Of a DNA stretch of 34,844 nucleotides, positions 22,062-32,975 are shown one piece after another. Both the position numbers and the translations under genes were made by a program. Source of the stretch: Streptomyces sp. TRM64462 (GTDB taxonomy: Bacteria > Actinomycetota > Actinomycetes > Streptomycetales > Streptomycetaceae); assembly GCF_013362995.1 (NCBI RefSeq), contig NZ_JABWDV010000258.1, positions 1 through 34,844 of the forward strand. Reading direction: 5' to 3'. The notes beneath the pieces were generated by a model. It ran no database searches. It saw nothing but the letters and a program-made list of their open reading frames with translations, and was not told the DNA's origin. Within the stretch, counting starts at the first letter, position 1. Every line of letters starts with the position of its first letter.

Positions 22062-22796
22062 TCAGCTCGCCACGGGCTCCACCGACGGCTCCGGTTCCCG
22101 CAGTGGCCACACCGGGTCGACGACGGCGTCGGGCGTGCCCTTGCGGCGCAGGAACTGCTGGAAGTCGGTCGCCCACGCGGCGTACCACTCCACCTGCCGC
22201 TTGTGCAGCTCGCCCGGGGTGAGCACCGCCACCGCGGCGTGCCGCTCGGCTATCGCGCAGGCCACCCGCACCGCGGCCTGCGCGTCGGCGGCCGCCTCGT
22301 GCGCCCCGTCGAGGACCACGCCGTACTCGGCGCAGACCGCCTCCAGGTTGCGCTTGCCGCGCCGGTAGCGGTCGACGGCCCGGTCGATGGTGTACGGGTC
22401 GACGACCGGGCCTATGGGCGCGCCGCCCAGCCGCTCCCGCAGCGACGGCAGTCCGTACCGCCGCAGCTCGGCGGTGAGCAGCGTCAGGTCGAACGCCGCG
22501 TTGTACGCGACGACGGGCACGCCGCGCGTCCAGTACCCGGCGAGTGCGTCGGCGATCTCGTCGGCGACCTCGCGGGCCGGGCGGCCCTCGCCCGCGGCGC
22601 GTTCGTTGCTGATGCCGTGGATGGCGGACGCCTGCGCGGGGATACGGACGCCGGGGTCGGCGAGCCACTCCTTGCGCGCGTGGGTCTCCCCGCCCCGCAT
22701 CTCGACGACCGCGGCCGTCACGATTCTCGCTTCGAGCGGTTCCGTTCCCGTCGTCTCCAGGTCGAAGCCGACGAGTGTCTCCCCGTGCCAGCGCAT
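22062..22796 (-). CDS. DEDDh 3'-5' exonuclease (DNA polymerase III epsilon-like)
   Basis: A 244-aa exonuclease of the DnaQ fold. Motif I is FDLETTG (D12, E14), motif II includes YNAAFDLTLL, and motif III is HEAAADA, giving the D-E-D-D-h set. HGISNE after motif I is typical. Such stand-alone exonucleases trim 3' ends of DNA or RNA in repair. ATG 22796 has an excellent AAGGAGGT sequence in front. A DNA-damage-type promoter motif lies about 60-80 bases upstream (separate entry). Confidence 0.9.
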   Translation of the reverse strand: MRWHGETLVGFDLETTGTEPLEARIVTAAVVEMRGGETHARKEWLADPGVRIPAQASAIHGISNERAAGEGRPAREVADEIADALAGYWTRGVPVVAYNAAFDLTLLTAELRRYGLPSLRERLGGAPIGPVVDPYTIDRAVDRYRRGKRNLEAVCAEYGVVLDGAHEAAADAQAAVRVACAIAERHAAVAVLTPGELHKRQVEWYAAWATDFQQFLRRKGTPDAVVDPVWPLREPEPSVEPVAS

Positions 22797-22853
22797 GCCG
22801 AACCTCCTTCGCGGCGCCGTCCTTGTCGCGGCGCCGTCCCCCAGTGGGTCTTC

Positions 22854-22876
22854 ACCCTCGCACGCGGCACTGACAA
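22854..22876 (-). promoter_or_regulatory. RecA-NDp/PafBC-like promoter of the exonuclease gene
   Basis: On the minus strand TTGTCAGTG (22876-22868) is followed by 8 bases and GAGGGT (22859-22854), one base off TAnnnT. The first 14 bases (GTTGTCAGTGCCGC) are identical to the STM4015 promoter. Transcription would start about 50 bases before ATG 22796. Confidence 0.5.
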
Positions 22877-22907
22877 CGGCCGACGGGCCCCCACATCGCG
22901 CCACGTC

Positions 22908-24152
22908 TCATGACACAGGGCGTGAATCCGCCCAGAACGACTCGAACTCCTCGCGGTACGTCTCGAACAGTCCGTGGTCCGTGTCCTGCGCGGCGGTGAC
23001 GACGGCCCGCCGCCCGCCGCCGCGCAGCACGAGCACGGGGGCTTCCATGCCGCGGGCGCGCCGCAGGTAGGACTGCACGATGCCGACGCCGTCCGGACCG
23101 TCCCCGTCGACCAGGTACGCGGTGAACCGCGGGGTCTCGTCGAAGACCTGGATCTCGAAGGCGCCCGGGTCGCGCAGCTTGGAGCGGACGCGCCGCATGT
23201 GGAGGATGTTCATCTCCACGGAGCGGCTCAGCTCGCCCTTCTTGATGCCGAGCTCCCGTTCGCGCCGCTTCACGGCGCTGCTCGCCGGGTTGAGGAACAG
23301 CAGCCGTATCCGGCAGCCGGACTCGGCGAGGCGGACGAGCCGGCGCCCGGAGAAGTTCTGCACGAGCAGGTTGAGGCCTATGCCGATGGCGTCGACGCGC
23401 CGGGCCCCGCCGAAGAGGTCCTCGGCGGGAAGCTGCCGCTGGAGCCGCACCCGGTCGGGGTGGACGGAGACGACGTCGGCGTACCGGTCCCCCACAAGGT
23501 CCTCGACGGCGTCGACGGGCAGCCGGTGCGCGGAGGGCACTCCGGCGCCGCTGCCGAGGATCTCCAGGAGCCGGGCGGAGGCCCGTTCGGACTGGTCGAG
23601 GACGTTCCGGGACAGGGCGCGGTTGCGGGAGACCACGTTGCGGGTGACCTCCAGCTCGTCGAGGGCCAGCTCGACCTCGCGCCGGTCGTCGAAGTACGGC
23701 TCGAAGCAGGGCCAGTGCTGCACCATCAGCTCGCGGAGCTGCGGGAGCGTGAGGAAGCTGAGGACGTTGTCGTCGGCGGGGTCCAGGAGGTAGCCCTTCC
23801 TGCGGGACACCTCGCGGACGGCGACGGCCCGTTGCACCCACTCCTGCCCGGCGGGGCCGGCGGCGGCGACCACCCATTCGTCGCCGTGCATGGGCTCGTA
23901 GATGGGCCGCAGTACGGCGGCGACGACCGCCCGCAGCCGCTGTTCGACCAGATTCAGCCAGATATAGGCGCGTCCGGCGCGCTGCGCGCGGGTGCGGACC
24001 TCACGCCAGTCCTCGGCGTCCCACTCCAGCTCCGCACCGATCTCCATGGGCCGGGCGAGTGAGACCGCGCCGGGCGGGACATCAGCGGGGTCTGCGGAGT
24101 CCCCCTCATGACCTGAGTCACCTGGGGGCAGCTCCAGCCCTCCCGAGCTCAC
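22908..24152 (-). CDS. SAV2148-family HEPN domain-containing protein
   Basis: A 414-aa protein I recognise as the streptomycete SAV2148 family, described as containing a HEPN domain. The part after SLARPMEIGAELEWDAEDWR is the conserved core. The C-terminal half looks like a PLD-like or effector region (CRIRLLFLNPASSAVKRRE, MNILHMRRVRSKL, FEIQVFDETPRFTAYLVDG, VIVQSYLRRARGMEAP-like). The N-terminal 45 residues are low-complexity. GTG 24152 was chosen because it begins the conserved SSGGLELPPGD stretch; a TTG at 24191 is the longer option. The biological role is unknown to me. HEPN proteins are often RNases in conflict systems, but I do not see a clear R-x4-6-H motif. Confidence 0.8.
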   Translation of the reverse strand: MSSGGLELPPGDSGHEGDSADPADVPPGAVSLARPMEIGAELEWDAEDWREVRTRAQRAGRAYIWLNLVEQRLRAVVAAVLRPIYEPMHGDEWVVAAAGPAGQEWVQRAVAVREVSRRKGYLLDPADDNVLSFLTLPQLRELMVQHWPCFEPYFDDRREVELALDELEVTRNVVSRNRALSRNVLDQSERASARLLEILGSGAGVPSAHRLPVDAVEDLVGDRYADVVSVHPDRVRLQRQLPAEDLFGGARRVDAIGIGLNLLVQNFSGRRLVRLAESGCRIRLLFLNPASSAVKRRERELGIKKGELSRSVEMNILHMRRVRSKLRDPGAFEIQVFDETPRFTAYLVDGDGPDGVGIVQSYLRRARGMEAPVLVLRGGGRRAVVTAAQDTDHGLFETYREEFESFWADSRPVS

Positions 24153-24675
24153 CCACGCACCGCCTTCTGCTCCTGAACCGGCCGTCTCCAACGATCAAGG
24201 AAGGGTACTCCGGGAGGGCGAGACAGTGCAGCCGGATGCACAGGCTCCTTTCCCAACCTCCCTGTTTCCGGCGGCCGTTCCGGATCTTCACGGCCCGGGG
24301 AGTGAGCTGATTCATAGTGGTGAGCCGCACCGCCGCCACCCCGGCGCGGGCCCGGCGGACGGCACCGGCGCGCGCGGCGGCCGTTCCTCGCTCCGGGGGA
24401 CGGCGGGTAACGCGAGGTTGACCCGGGCAACCGGCCGGCCGCCCGGTCCGATCGTCCGACGAATCCGGGCCACGTCCCGGCGACGGCCGGACGGCACGTC
24501 ACCGGCGGGCCACGGCGCACCAACAGGTCGATTTCCGGCCAGACCGTCCCATGGCCGCGCCCGATTCCCCGGTCACCCGGTAGGACCGTCCGGCGTCCTA
24601 GGACGTCGCGCGACTTTCGTGGAGGATCGGGCCAAATGACCCCAGCAGCCGGATCAGAATGGAAGAGTCCTATCT
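24153..24675. other. Intergenic region between the HEPN gene and glgX
   Basis: About 520 bases between divergent genes. Open frames here (24226-24639 plus, 24149-24523 minus) have proline/arginine-rich translations without family features and are not supported. TTGACC at 24418-24423 could be a -35 element, but no matching -10 was found. TAGGAC (24581-24586), GTCCTA (24595-24600) and the palindrome CGTCCTAGGACG (24594-24605) form the only notable structure. Control of both genes presumably lies here. Confidence 0.6.
24581..24605. promoter_or_regulatory. Overlapping dyads upstream of glgX
   Basis: TAGGAC-N8-GTCCTA (24581-24600) overlaps the perfect 12-base palindrome CGTCCTAGGACG (24594-24605), about 70 bases before the glgX ATG. 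This spacing is compatible with an operator for a dimeric regulator. No known regulator site was recognised. Confidence 0.35.
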
Positions 24676-26826
<2,151 letters not shown>

Positions 26827-26853
26827 CGGGGGGCGCGGGAGGCCACCGGACTG

Positions 26854-26927
26854 GGGAGTGTCCGGCGGATCATGCCGGCATCGCGGGGCCTTCACCGCGG
26901 CCCAGGCATGATCCGCCGCACACGGCC
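26854..26927. mobile_element. 74-bp deleted copy of the inverted-repeat element
   Basis: The left end GGGAGTGTCCGGCGG... (26854-26876) and the right end (26905-26927, reverse complement GGCCGTGTGCGGCGG...) are 23-base inverted repeats. The inner bases ATCGCGGGGCCTTC and GGCCCAGG match the inner edges of the 184-bp copy at 34155-34338, so this is an internally deleted relative. It is followed by TA (26928-26929), and the left flank has TG instead. It encodes nothing and fills most of the glgX-treY gap. Confidence 0.75.
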
Positions 26928-27007
26928 TAGGCCGGACGGGGGGCCTCCTGGCGTCCATCGCATGAGGTGATGAGAGACACGCCGTACGGCCGGGTACGTA
27001 CGTTCGC

Positions 27008-29350
27008 ATGACGCCCCACGCCACGTACCGGCTCCAGCTCCAGCCCGCGTTCCCGTTCGCCGCGGCCGCGCAGGCCGTGCCGTACCTCGCCTCGCTCGGG
27101 GTCTCCCATCTGCATCTGTCACCGGTCCTGGAGGCCGTCCCCGGGTCCGCGCACGGCTACGACGTCACCGACCACGCGCGCGTACGGGACGAGCTCGGCG
27201 GCGAGGAGGGGCTGCGCGCCCTGGCCCGCACCGCCCGCGCACACGGCCTCGGACTCGTCGTCGACCTGGTGCCCAACCACATGGCGGCCGCGCTGCCGCA
27301 CAACCGGCCGCTGTGGGAGGTGCTGCGCCAGGGGCCCTCCTCACCGTACGCGCGCTGGTTCGACATCGACTGGGAGGCGGGCGGCGGCAAGGTGCTGCTG
27401 CCCGTGCTGCCGGCCCGGATCGGCGAGGTCATGGGCGATCTGCGCGTCGACGCGGAGGCGGGCCTGCTGCGCTACGGCACGCAGGTCTTCCCGCTGCGGG
27501 ACGGTACGGCCGGGCTGCCGCTGCCGGAGCTGCTGGACGCCCAGTGGTACCGGCCGGTGTGGTGGCGGCTGGCCCGTACAGAGCTGAACTACCGCCGGTT
27601 CTTCACCATCTCGGACCTCATCGGGGTGCGCGTGGAGGACCCGGAGGTGTTCGACGCGACCCACGCCAAGATCGTGGAGCTGGTACGGGACGGCGTCGTC
27701 GAGGGGCTGCGGATCGACCACCCGGACGGGCTCGCGGACCCGGAGGGGTATCTGCGCGCGCTGCGCACGGCGACGGGCGGCGCCTGCTGGACGGTCGTCG
27801 AGAAGATCCTCACGGACGACGAGACCCTCCCTGCGGCCTGGCCCGTGGCGGGCACCACCGGGTACGACGCGCTGCGCCGCGTCGACGGGCTGTTCGTGGA
27901 CGAGGCGGGTGCGGCGGAACTGACGGAGCTGTACCGGGGGTTCGCGGCGCCGGCCGGGGACCGGGGCGGCCACTGGGACGCGACGGCGCGCCGGGCCGCG
28001 TACAAGGTGGTGACGCACGAGCTGGCGGCGGAGGTGGCGTTCCTGACGCGGACGGCAGGCCGGATCTGCGCGGCGGACGTACGGCTGCGGGACCACGCGC
28101 CGTGGGCGCTGCGGGCGGCGGTGCGGGAGCTGCTGATCCGGGTGCCGGTGTACCGGCCGTACGGGTCGGGCGCTGAGGACGTGCTGTCGGCGGACGCGGC
28201 GCTGAGCGCGAAGGGGACGTTCGCCGTGCCGAAGGAGGCGGCGGCCGTCGACGTCGTACGGGATCTGGCGCTGGGGCGGCTCGGGGACGGGGCGGAGCAC
28301 ACCGCGTTCCGGGTGCGGTTCGCGCAGACGGCGTCGGCGCTGCGGGCGAAGTCGCTGGAGGACACGGCGTTCTACCGCTACGTGCCGCTGCTGTCGGCGA
28401 ACGAGGTGGGCGGCGAGCCGGGGCGGCCGGCCGTGTCGCCGGAGGAGTTCCACACGTACTGCGCGCGCGTGGCCCGGGACTGGCCGGCGACGGGCACGGT
28501 CCTGTCGACGCACGACACGAAGCGCAGCGCGGACGTACGGGCCCGGATCGCGGTGCTGTCGGAGTGCCCGGGCCGGTGGGCGAAGCTGCTGGGGGACGTG
28601 GCGCGGGTGCCGGCGCCGGACGGGCAGTTGGCGTGGACGGCGTGGCAGACGGCGCTGGGGCTCGGCACGCCGTCGGCGGAGCGGCTGGGCGGGGCGCTGC
28701 TGAAGGCGGTGCGGGAGGCCGGGCTGCGCACGAGCTGGACGGAGCAGGACGCGGCGTACGAGCGGGCGGTCGCCGAGTTCGTGGCGGAGGGCCCCGCGGG
28801 GCCGCCGCAGTACACGGTGGCGGAGCTGGCGCGGGAGCTGGACCCGTACGTGCGGGCCAATGTGCTGGGCGCGGCGCTGCTGCACCTGACGATGCCGGGC
28901 GTGCCGGACCTGTACCAGGGCACGGAGGCGGTGTACGAGGCGCTGGTGGACCCGGACAACCGCGCGCCGTTCCGGGAGGCGCGGCCGGACGAGAAGACGG
29001 CGCTGACGCAGGCGGCGCTGGGGCTGCGGCGGCGGTGTCCGAAGGCGTTCGGGGAGGCGGGGGCGTACGCGCCGCTGGCGGCGGTGGGCCCGGCGGCCCG
29101 GCACTGTGTGGCGTTCGCCAGGTCGGGCCGGGTGGTCACGGCGGTGACGCGGCTGTCGCTGCGGCTGGCGGAGGCGGGCGGCTGGGGCGACACGTCGCTG
29201 ACGCTGCCGGAGGGCCGCTGGGCGGACGTCCTGGAGGGCGGGGGCGGGGGCGTGGCCGGGGGCGGGGCGGGCTTCTGCGGCGGGCGGCCCGTCGGGCTGG
29301 CGGAGCTGTTCGCGGAGCGTCCGGTGGCGCTGCTGGCCCGTACGGAATGA
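27008..29350 (+). CDS. treY: Maltooligosyltrehalose synthase
   Basis: Converts the reducing-end alpha-1,4 bond of maltodextrins into a trehalose-type alpha-1,1 bond; 780 aa. It opens with ATYRLQLQPAFPF and LASLGVSHLHLSPVL, and shows HGYDVTDHARVRDELGG, VDLVPNHMA, GLRIDHPDGLADP (nucleophile region), VVEKIL (acid) and STHDTKRSADVRAR, all typical of TreY. ATG 27008 has no strong ribosome-binding sequence; GTACGTACGTTCGC lies just before it. The glycine-rich segment GGGGGVAGGGAGF near the C-terminus is encoded by a G-rich tract. It probably shares the glgX transcript, although a mobile-element remnant lies between them. Confidence 0.96.
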   Translation: MTPHATYRLQLQPAFPFAAAAQAVPYLASLGVSHLHLSPVLEAVPGSAHGYDVTDHARVRDELGGEEGLRALARTARAHGLGLVVDLVPNHMAAALPHNRPLWEVLRQGPSSPYARWFDIDWEAGGGKVLLPVLPARIGEVMGDLRVDAEAGLLRYGTQVFPLRDGTAGLPLPELLDAQWYRPVWWRLARTELNYRRFFTISDLIGVRVEDPEVFDATHAKIVELVRDGVVEGLRIDHPDGLADPEGYLRALRTATGGACWTVVEKILTDDETLPAAWPVAGTTGYDALRRVDGLFVDEAGAAELTELYRGFAAPAGDRGGHWDATARRAAYKVVTHELAAEVAFLTRTAGRICAADVRLRDHAPWALRAAVRELLIRVPVYRPYGSGAEDVLSADAALSAKGTFAVPKEAAAVDVVRDLALGRLGDGAEHTAFRVRFAQTASALRAKSLEDTAFYRYVPLLSANEVGGEPGRPAVSPEEFHTYCARVARDWPATGTVLSTHDTKRSADVRARIAVLSECPGRWAKLLGDVARVPAPDGQLAWTAWQTALGLGTPSAERLGGALLKAVREAGLRTSWTEQDAAYERAVAEFVAEGPAGPPQYTVAELARELDPYVRANVLGAALLHLTMPGVPDLYQGTEAVYEALVDPDNRAPFREARPDEKTALTQAALGLRRRCPKAFGEAGAYAPLAAVGPAARHCVAFARSGRVVTAVTRLSLRLAEAGGWGDTSLTLPEGRWADVLEGGGGGVAGGGAGFCGGRPVGLAELFAERPVALLARTE

Positions 29351-29375
29351 ATGGCCGTGAACGGGCCGTGTCGCG

Positions 29376-29927
29376 TCAGCGGGCGTCGAGGCGGAACGCC
29401 ATCCGGCCGAAGGAGACCATGTCGCCGGGCTGGACGACGACCGTGCCCGTCACACGCCGCCCGTTCACGGTGGTGCCGTTGGTGGAGTTGAGGTCGCGCA
29501 GCATCCACAGCCCGCCCTGCAGGCTCAGCTCGGCGTGCAGCCGGGACACCGTCTCGTGGCTGAGCCGCAGCCCGTTCACCGGGTCCCGGCCGATCCGCAG
29601 CGGGTACGGGCCCGGCTCGGGCAGCAGCAGCTTCGGCAGCCGCTCCGCCTGCCAGGCCCGGCCGAGGCGCAGGGTGAACGCGGACATCCGTTCGACGGCG
29701 CCGAACAGTCGCTTCGACCAGCCGCCGCCGTCCTCGCGCAGGTCGTCGGTGAGCGCCGCCAGCTCGTCGGAACGGCGGGCGACCAGGGCGAGCTCCATGC
29801 GCCGCAGGAACGTGTCGTGGGACAGCTTTCCCTGCACGGCGCCCTCGCGGAGCATCTCCAGCGCGCGGTCCCGCTCGGCGTCCGAGAGCCGGGCGGGATG
29901 TGTCTGGGACTCAAAAGGCGACGTCAC
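29376..29927 (-). CDS. DUF1707 plus FHA domain protein
   Basis: A 183-aa protein. Residues about 10-60 (RLSDAERDRALEMLREGAVQ, then KLSHDTFLRRME...DELAALTDDL) are a DUF1707 domain. Residues about 110-180 form an FHA phosphothreonine-binding domain with IGRDP, LSHETVSRLHAEL and DLNSTNGTTVNGRRV. It probably reads out Ser/Thr kinase signals. GTG 29927 begins at the DUF1707 lead-in; the frame stays open for 293 codons upstream, but that stretch is low-complexity and crosses treZ. It is convergent with treY and divergent from treZ. Confidence 0.85.
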   Translation of the reverse strand: MTSPFESQTHPARLSDAERDRALEMLREGAVQGKLSHDTFLRRMELALVARRSDELAALTDDLREDGGGWSKRLFGAVERMSAFTLRLGRAWQAERLPKLLLPEPGPYPLRIGRDPVNGLRLSHETVSRLHAELSLQGGLWMLRDLNSTNGTTVNGRRVTGTVVVQPGDMVSFGRMAFRLDAR

Positions 29928-30234
29928 AGACGTGATTGTCGGCCGCGGGCACCCGAGGTGTCCAGACGGGCGCCGGCCTGTGACCGACCGGCGACACACG
30001 CGGGACGGCCACCGGCGGCGTCCCGGCGGTGTCCTGGCGACGTGCGCGCGGGACCCCGCCCCGGCCACCGGCGACGTACGCGCGACCCCGCTCACCACCA
30101 CCGGCGGCGTACGCGCGACCCGCGCGCCACCCGATCGGCGAAGTGCCGTGCGCCCGGTTCGCGATCTTGTCAGGATGGGGGCGCGGTACCGAGGCTGCGA
30201 TTCCACAAAGCCGGCCGACGACGAGGGGAACCCC
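29928..30234. repeat. FHA-treZ intergenic region with 33-bp imperfect repeats
   Basis: This 307-base divergent control region contains CCACCGGCGRCGTACGCGCG-ACCC at 30065-30088 and again at 30098-30121 (period 33, one difference). More degenerate copies lie around 30008 and 30039. TTGTCA (30167-30172) is a possible -35 element for treZ, but no well-spaced -10 was found. No small gene is supported. Confidence 0.55.
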
Positions 30235-32007
30235 GTGTTGTTCGAGGTGTGGGCGCCGAACGCGCGCGAGCGGGTGGAGCTGGACCTGGCGGGTGCCCGG
30301 CACCCGATGGAGCCCGACCCGCTGCGCGAAGGCTGGTGGATGACGACCGTGGGGGCGCCCGGCGGCGAGAGCGGCGTGCCGGACGGTACGCGGTACGGGT
30401 TCGCGCTCGACGGCGGCCCGGTGCTGCCGGACCCGAGGTCGCGCCGCCAGCCCGACGGGCCCGACGGGACGAGCGCGGTCGTCGACCACGCGGCGTACAG
30501 CTGGCGCCACACGCCGCCTGAGCGTGGTCTGCGGGGGGCGGTGGTGTACGAGCTGCACATCGGCACGTTCACGCCGGAGGGCACCCTGGGCGCGGCGGCC
30601 CAGCGGCTGGGGCATCTGGTCGAGCTGGGCGTGACGCACGTGGAGCTGATGCCGCTGTGCCCGTTCCCCGGCCGGCACGGGTGGGGGTACGAGGGGGTGT
30701 CGCTGTGGGCGGTGCACGAGCCGTACGGCGGCCCCGAGGCGCTGAAGCGCTTCGTCGACACCGCGCACGGCCTGGGCCTCGGTGTGGTCCTGGACGTGGT
30801 GCACAACCACCTGGGCCCTTCAGGGAACTATCTCCCGGCGTTCGGCCCGTACTTCACGGACACGCACCACACGCCGTGGGGCGCGGCCGTGAACCTGGAC
30901 GCGCCGGGCTCGGACGAGGTGCGGGCGTTCCTGCTGGGCAGCGCGCTGGCCTGGCTGCGTGACTACCGGATCGACGGGCTGCGCCTCGACGCGGTGCACG
31001 CGCTGGCGGACACGCGGGCGCTGACGTTCCTGGAGGAGCTGTCGGCCGCGGTGGACGAGCTGTCGGTGGAGCAGGGCAGGGAGCACTTCCTGATCGCCGA
31101 GTCGGACCTGTGCGACCCGCGCACGACGACCCCGCGCGAGGCGGGCGGCATCGGGCTGCACGCGCAGTGGAACGACGACTTCCACCATGCCGTGCACACG
31201 GCGCTGACGGGCGAGTCGCAGGGCTACTACGCGGACTTCGCGCGCGCGCCGCTGGCCGCGCTGGCGAAGACGCTGGGGCAGGTCTTCTTCCACAACGGCA
31301 CGTACTCGTCGTTCCGTGGCCGTACGCACGGCCGTCCCGTGAACGTGGAGACGACGCCGGCGCACCGCTTCCTCGGCTACGCCCAGACCCACGACCAGGT
31401 CGGCAACCGCGCGCAGGGCGACCGGCTGTCGGCGTCCCTCTCCCCCGGCCTGCTGGCGTGCGCGGCGGCCCTCGTCCTGACGAGCCCGTTCACGCCGATG
31501 CTGTTCATGGGCGAGGAGTGGGGCGCGGGGACGCCGTGGCAGTTCTTCACGGACCACACGGACCCGGAGCTGGCGGAGGCGGTACGGCGGGGGCGGCGGC
31601 GCGAGTTCGCGGCACACGGGTGGGCGGAGGACGACATTCCGGACCCGCAGGACCCGGCGACGCGGGACCGGTCGTGCCTGGACTGGTCGGAGCCGGAACG
31701 CGAGCCGCACGCCCGGCTGCTGGCCTGGTACCGGCGGCTGATCGCCCTGCGGTCCGCCGAGCCGGACCTGACGGACCCGGACCTGACGGCGCTGCGGGTG
31801 GTGTACGACGAGGAGGCCCGCTGGATCGCGTACCGGCGCGGGGACGTACGGGTGGCCGTGAACCTCGGGCCCCGGCCGGCCAGGATCCCGCTGGGGAGGG
31901 ACCGGGTGCGGGTGCTGGCCGCGTGGGAGCCGGTGAAGGCTCCGGAGGGCGACGGGGGCGAGCTGGTGGTACCGGCGGAGTCCTGCGTGGTGCTGGGCGA
32001 GGGGTGA
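30235..32007 (+). CDS. treZ: Malto-oligosyltrehalose trehalohydrolase
   Basis: Releases trehalose from the product of TreY; 590 aa, normal for the family. A short N-terminal beta domain (FEVWAPNARERVELDLAG) is followed by a GH13 barrel with VVYELHIGTFTPEGT, VVLDVVHNHLGPSGNY, the nucleophile in IDGLRLDAVHA, the acid in LIAESD and the late AQTHDQVGNRAQGDRL. Start GTG 30235 follows GACGAGGGGA; upstream frame openness to 28564 is a shadow through treY. It is separated from treY by the opposing FHA gene, so it has its own promoter. Confidence 0.95.
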   Translation: MLFEVWAPNARERVELDLAGARHPMEPDPLREGWWMTTVGAPGGESGVPDGTRYGFALDGGPVLPDPRSRRQPDGPDGTSAVVDHAAYSWRHTPPERGLRGAVVYELHIGTFTPEGTLGAAAQRLGHLVELGVTHVELMPLCPFPGRHGWGYEGVSLWAVHEPYGGPEALKRFVDTAHGLGLGVVLDVVHNHLGPSGNYLPAFGPYFTDTHHTPWGAAVNLDAPGSDEVRAFLLGSALAWLRDYRIDGLRLDAVHALADTRALTFLEELSAAVDELSVEQGREHFLIAESDLCDPRTTTPREAGGIGLHAQWNDDFHHAVHTALTGESQGYYADFARAPLAALAKTLGQVFFHNGTYSSFRGRTHGRPVNVETTPAHRFLGYAQTHDQVGNRAQGDRLSASLSPGLLACAAALVLTSPFTPMLFMGEEWGAGTPWQFFTDHTDPELAEAVRRGRRREFAAHGWAEDDIPDPQDPATRDRSCLDWSEPEREPHARLLAWYRRLIALRSAEPDLTDPDLTALRVVYDEEARWIAYRRGDVRVAVNLGPRPARIPLGRDRVRVLAAWEPVKAPEGDGGELVVPAESCVVLGEG

Positions 32008-32063
32008 GGGGTCGGCCGGCTGAGTGGGGGGCGGCCCGCGATGCGGGGGGGGGGCGGCGGGCT

Positions 32064-32948
32064 TCAGGGGGCTGTGGTGAGGCGGGAGGCGAGTGCGGCC
32101 GCGGGGCCAGGGCGTTCGGGGTTCTCGGTGGCCGCGGCGCTGTGGAGGAGTTCGACGCGGTGCACGAGGCGGGGTTCGACGAGGGGTACGGCGACGGCTT
32201 CGGCGTCCGCCGGGACGGTGACGGGCAGGAGGGTGAGGCCGCGTCCGGCGGCGGCGAGGGCGGTCAGGGTGCGGACGTCGGTGCCGTCGTAGCGCAGGGC
32301 GGGCCGGAAGCCGTACGTGCCGTGGGCGGCGCGCAGTTGGTCGAGCGGGAGCCCGGCGGCCGGGGCGTCCAGCCAGCGGGCCGCGGTGAGGTCGCCGAGG
32401 CGCAGGCCCGGGCGGTGGGCGAGGGGGTGCCCTGCGGGCAGGTGCACGGCGAGCGGGGCCTCGGCGACGGGGGTGGTGGTGAACGGGGCGGTGTCGGGCA
32501 GGTGCAGCGGGTCGCTGGGTGCGGCGAGCCCGTCGACGAGCCCGAGGTCGGCGGCGCCGGTGGCGAGGGCGGCCGGTATCGCGTCGCGGGGCTGGACGCG
32601 CAGCGTGACGCGGGCGGTGTCCGGCAGCGCGGCGAGCAGCCGGGGCCCGACGGCCAGGGGCGCGGCGGCGACGGTGACCGTCCCGGCGGGCGCGGCGGCC
32701 ATCCGGCCGAGCTCGGCCCGGGCGGCGTCCAGCCGGAGCAGCAGCGGCACCGCGTGCTCCAGGAGTCGCGCGCCCGCCCGTGTGGGGGCGACGGGGCGGC
32801 GGGTCAGCAGCGGCAGCCCGAGGTCGCTCTCCAGGGCGGCGATGTGCTGGGACACGGCCGACTGGGTGTAGCCCAACCGGCGGGCGGCCGCCGAGAACGA
32901 GCCGAGCCGGGTCACCGTCACGAACGTGCGCAGGAGGTGGGGGTCCAT
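32064..32948 (-). CDS. LysR family transcriptional regulator
   Basis: A 294-aa regulator. The N-terminal winged helix is MDPHLLRTFVTVTRLGSFSA followed by AARRLGYTQSAVSQHIAALE, and a co-inducer-binding domain follows (VAAAPLAVGPRLL, DLGLVDGLAA, HLPAGHPLAH). Start ATG 32948 matches the family exactly. It is divergent from the CTP-synthase-like gene with about 100 bases between starts, the usual arrangement of a LysR protein and its target. A G-run of ten (32045-32054) sits in the gap to treZ, just past the stop codon. Confidence 0.93.
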   Translation of the reverse strand: MDPHLLRTFVTVTRLGSFSAAARRLGYTQSAVSQHIAALESDLGLPLLTRRPVAPTRAGARLLEHAVPLLLRLDAARAELGRMAAAPAGTVTVAAAPLAVGPRLLAALPDTARVTLRVQPRDAIPAALATGAADLGLVDGLAAPSDPLHLPDTAPFTTTPVAEAPLAVHLPAGHPLAHRPGLRLGDLTAARWLDAPAAGLPLDQLRAAHGTYGFRPALRYDGTDVRTLTALAAAGRGLTLLPVTVPADAEAVAVPLVEPRLVHRVELLHSAAATENPERPGPAAALASRLTTAP

Positions 32949-32975
32949 GTCTCCCAGTGTGAACGGCCGGGCGGG

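Noticed and set aside
24226..24639. 137-aa frame upstream of glgX
   Set aside because: Composition is arginine/proline/glycine-rich, there is no family resemblance, and it covers the expected control region.
28564..30234. N-terminal extension giving a 1147-aa TreZ
   Set aside because: The extension is a glycine/alanine-rich shadow of treY and the opposing FHA gene; normal TreZ length starts at GTG 30235.
29376..30806. 476-aa version of the FHA protein
   Set aside because: The upstream part is antisense to treZ and lacks domain features; the DUF1707 domain begins right after GTG 29927.
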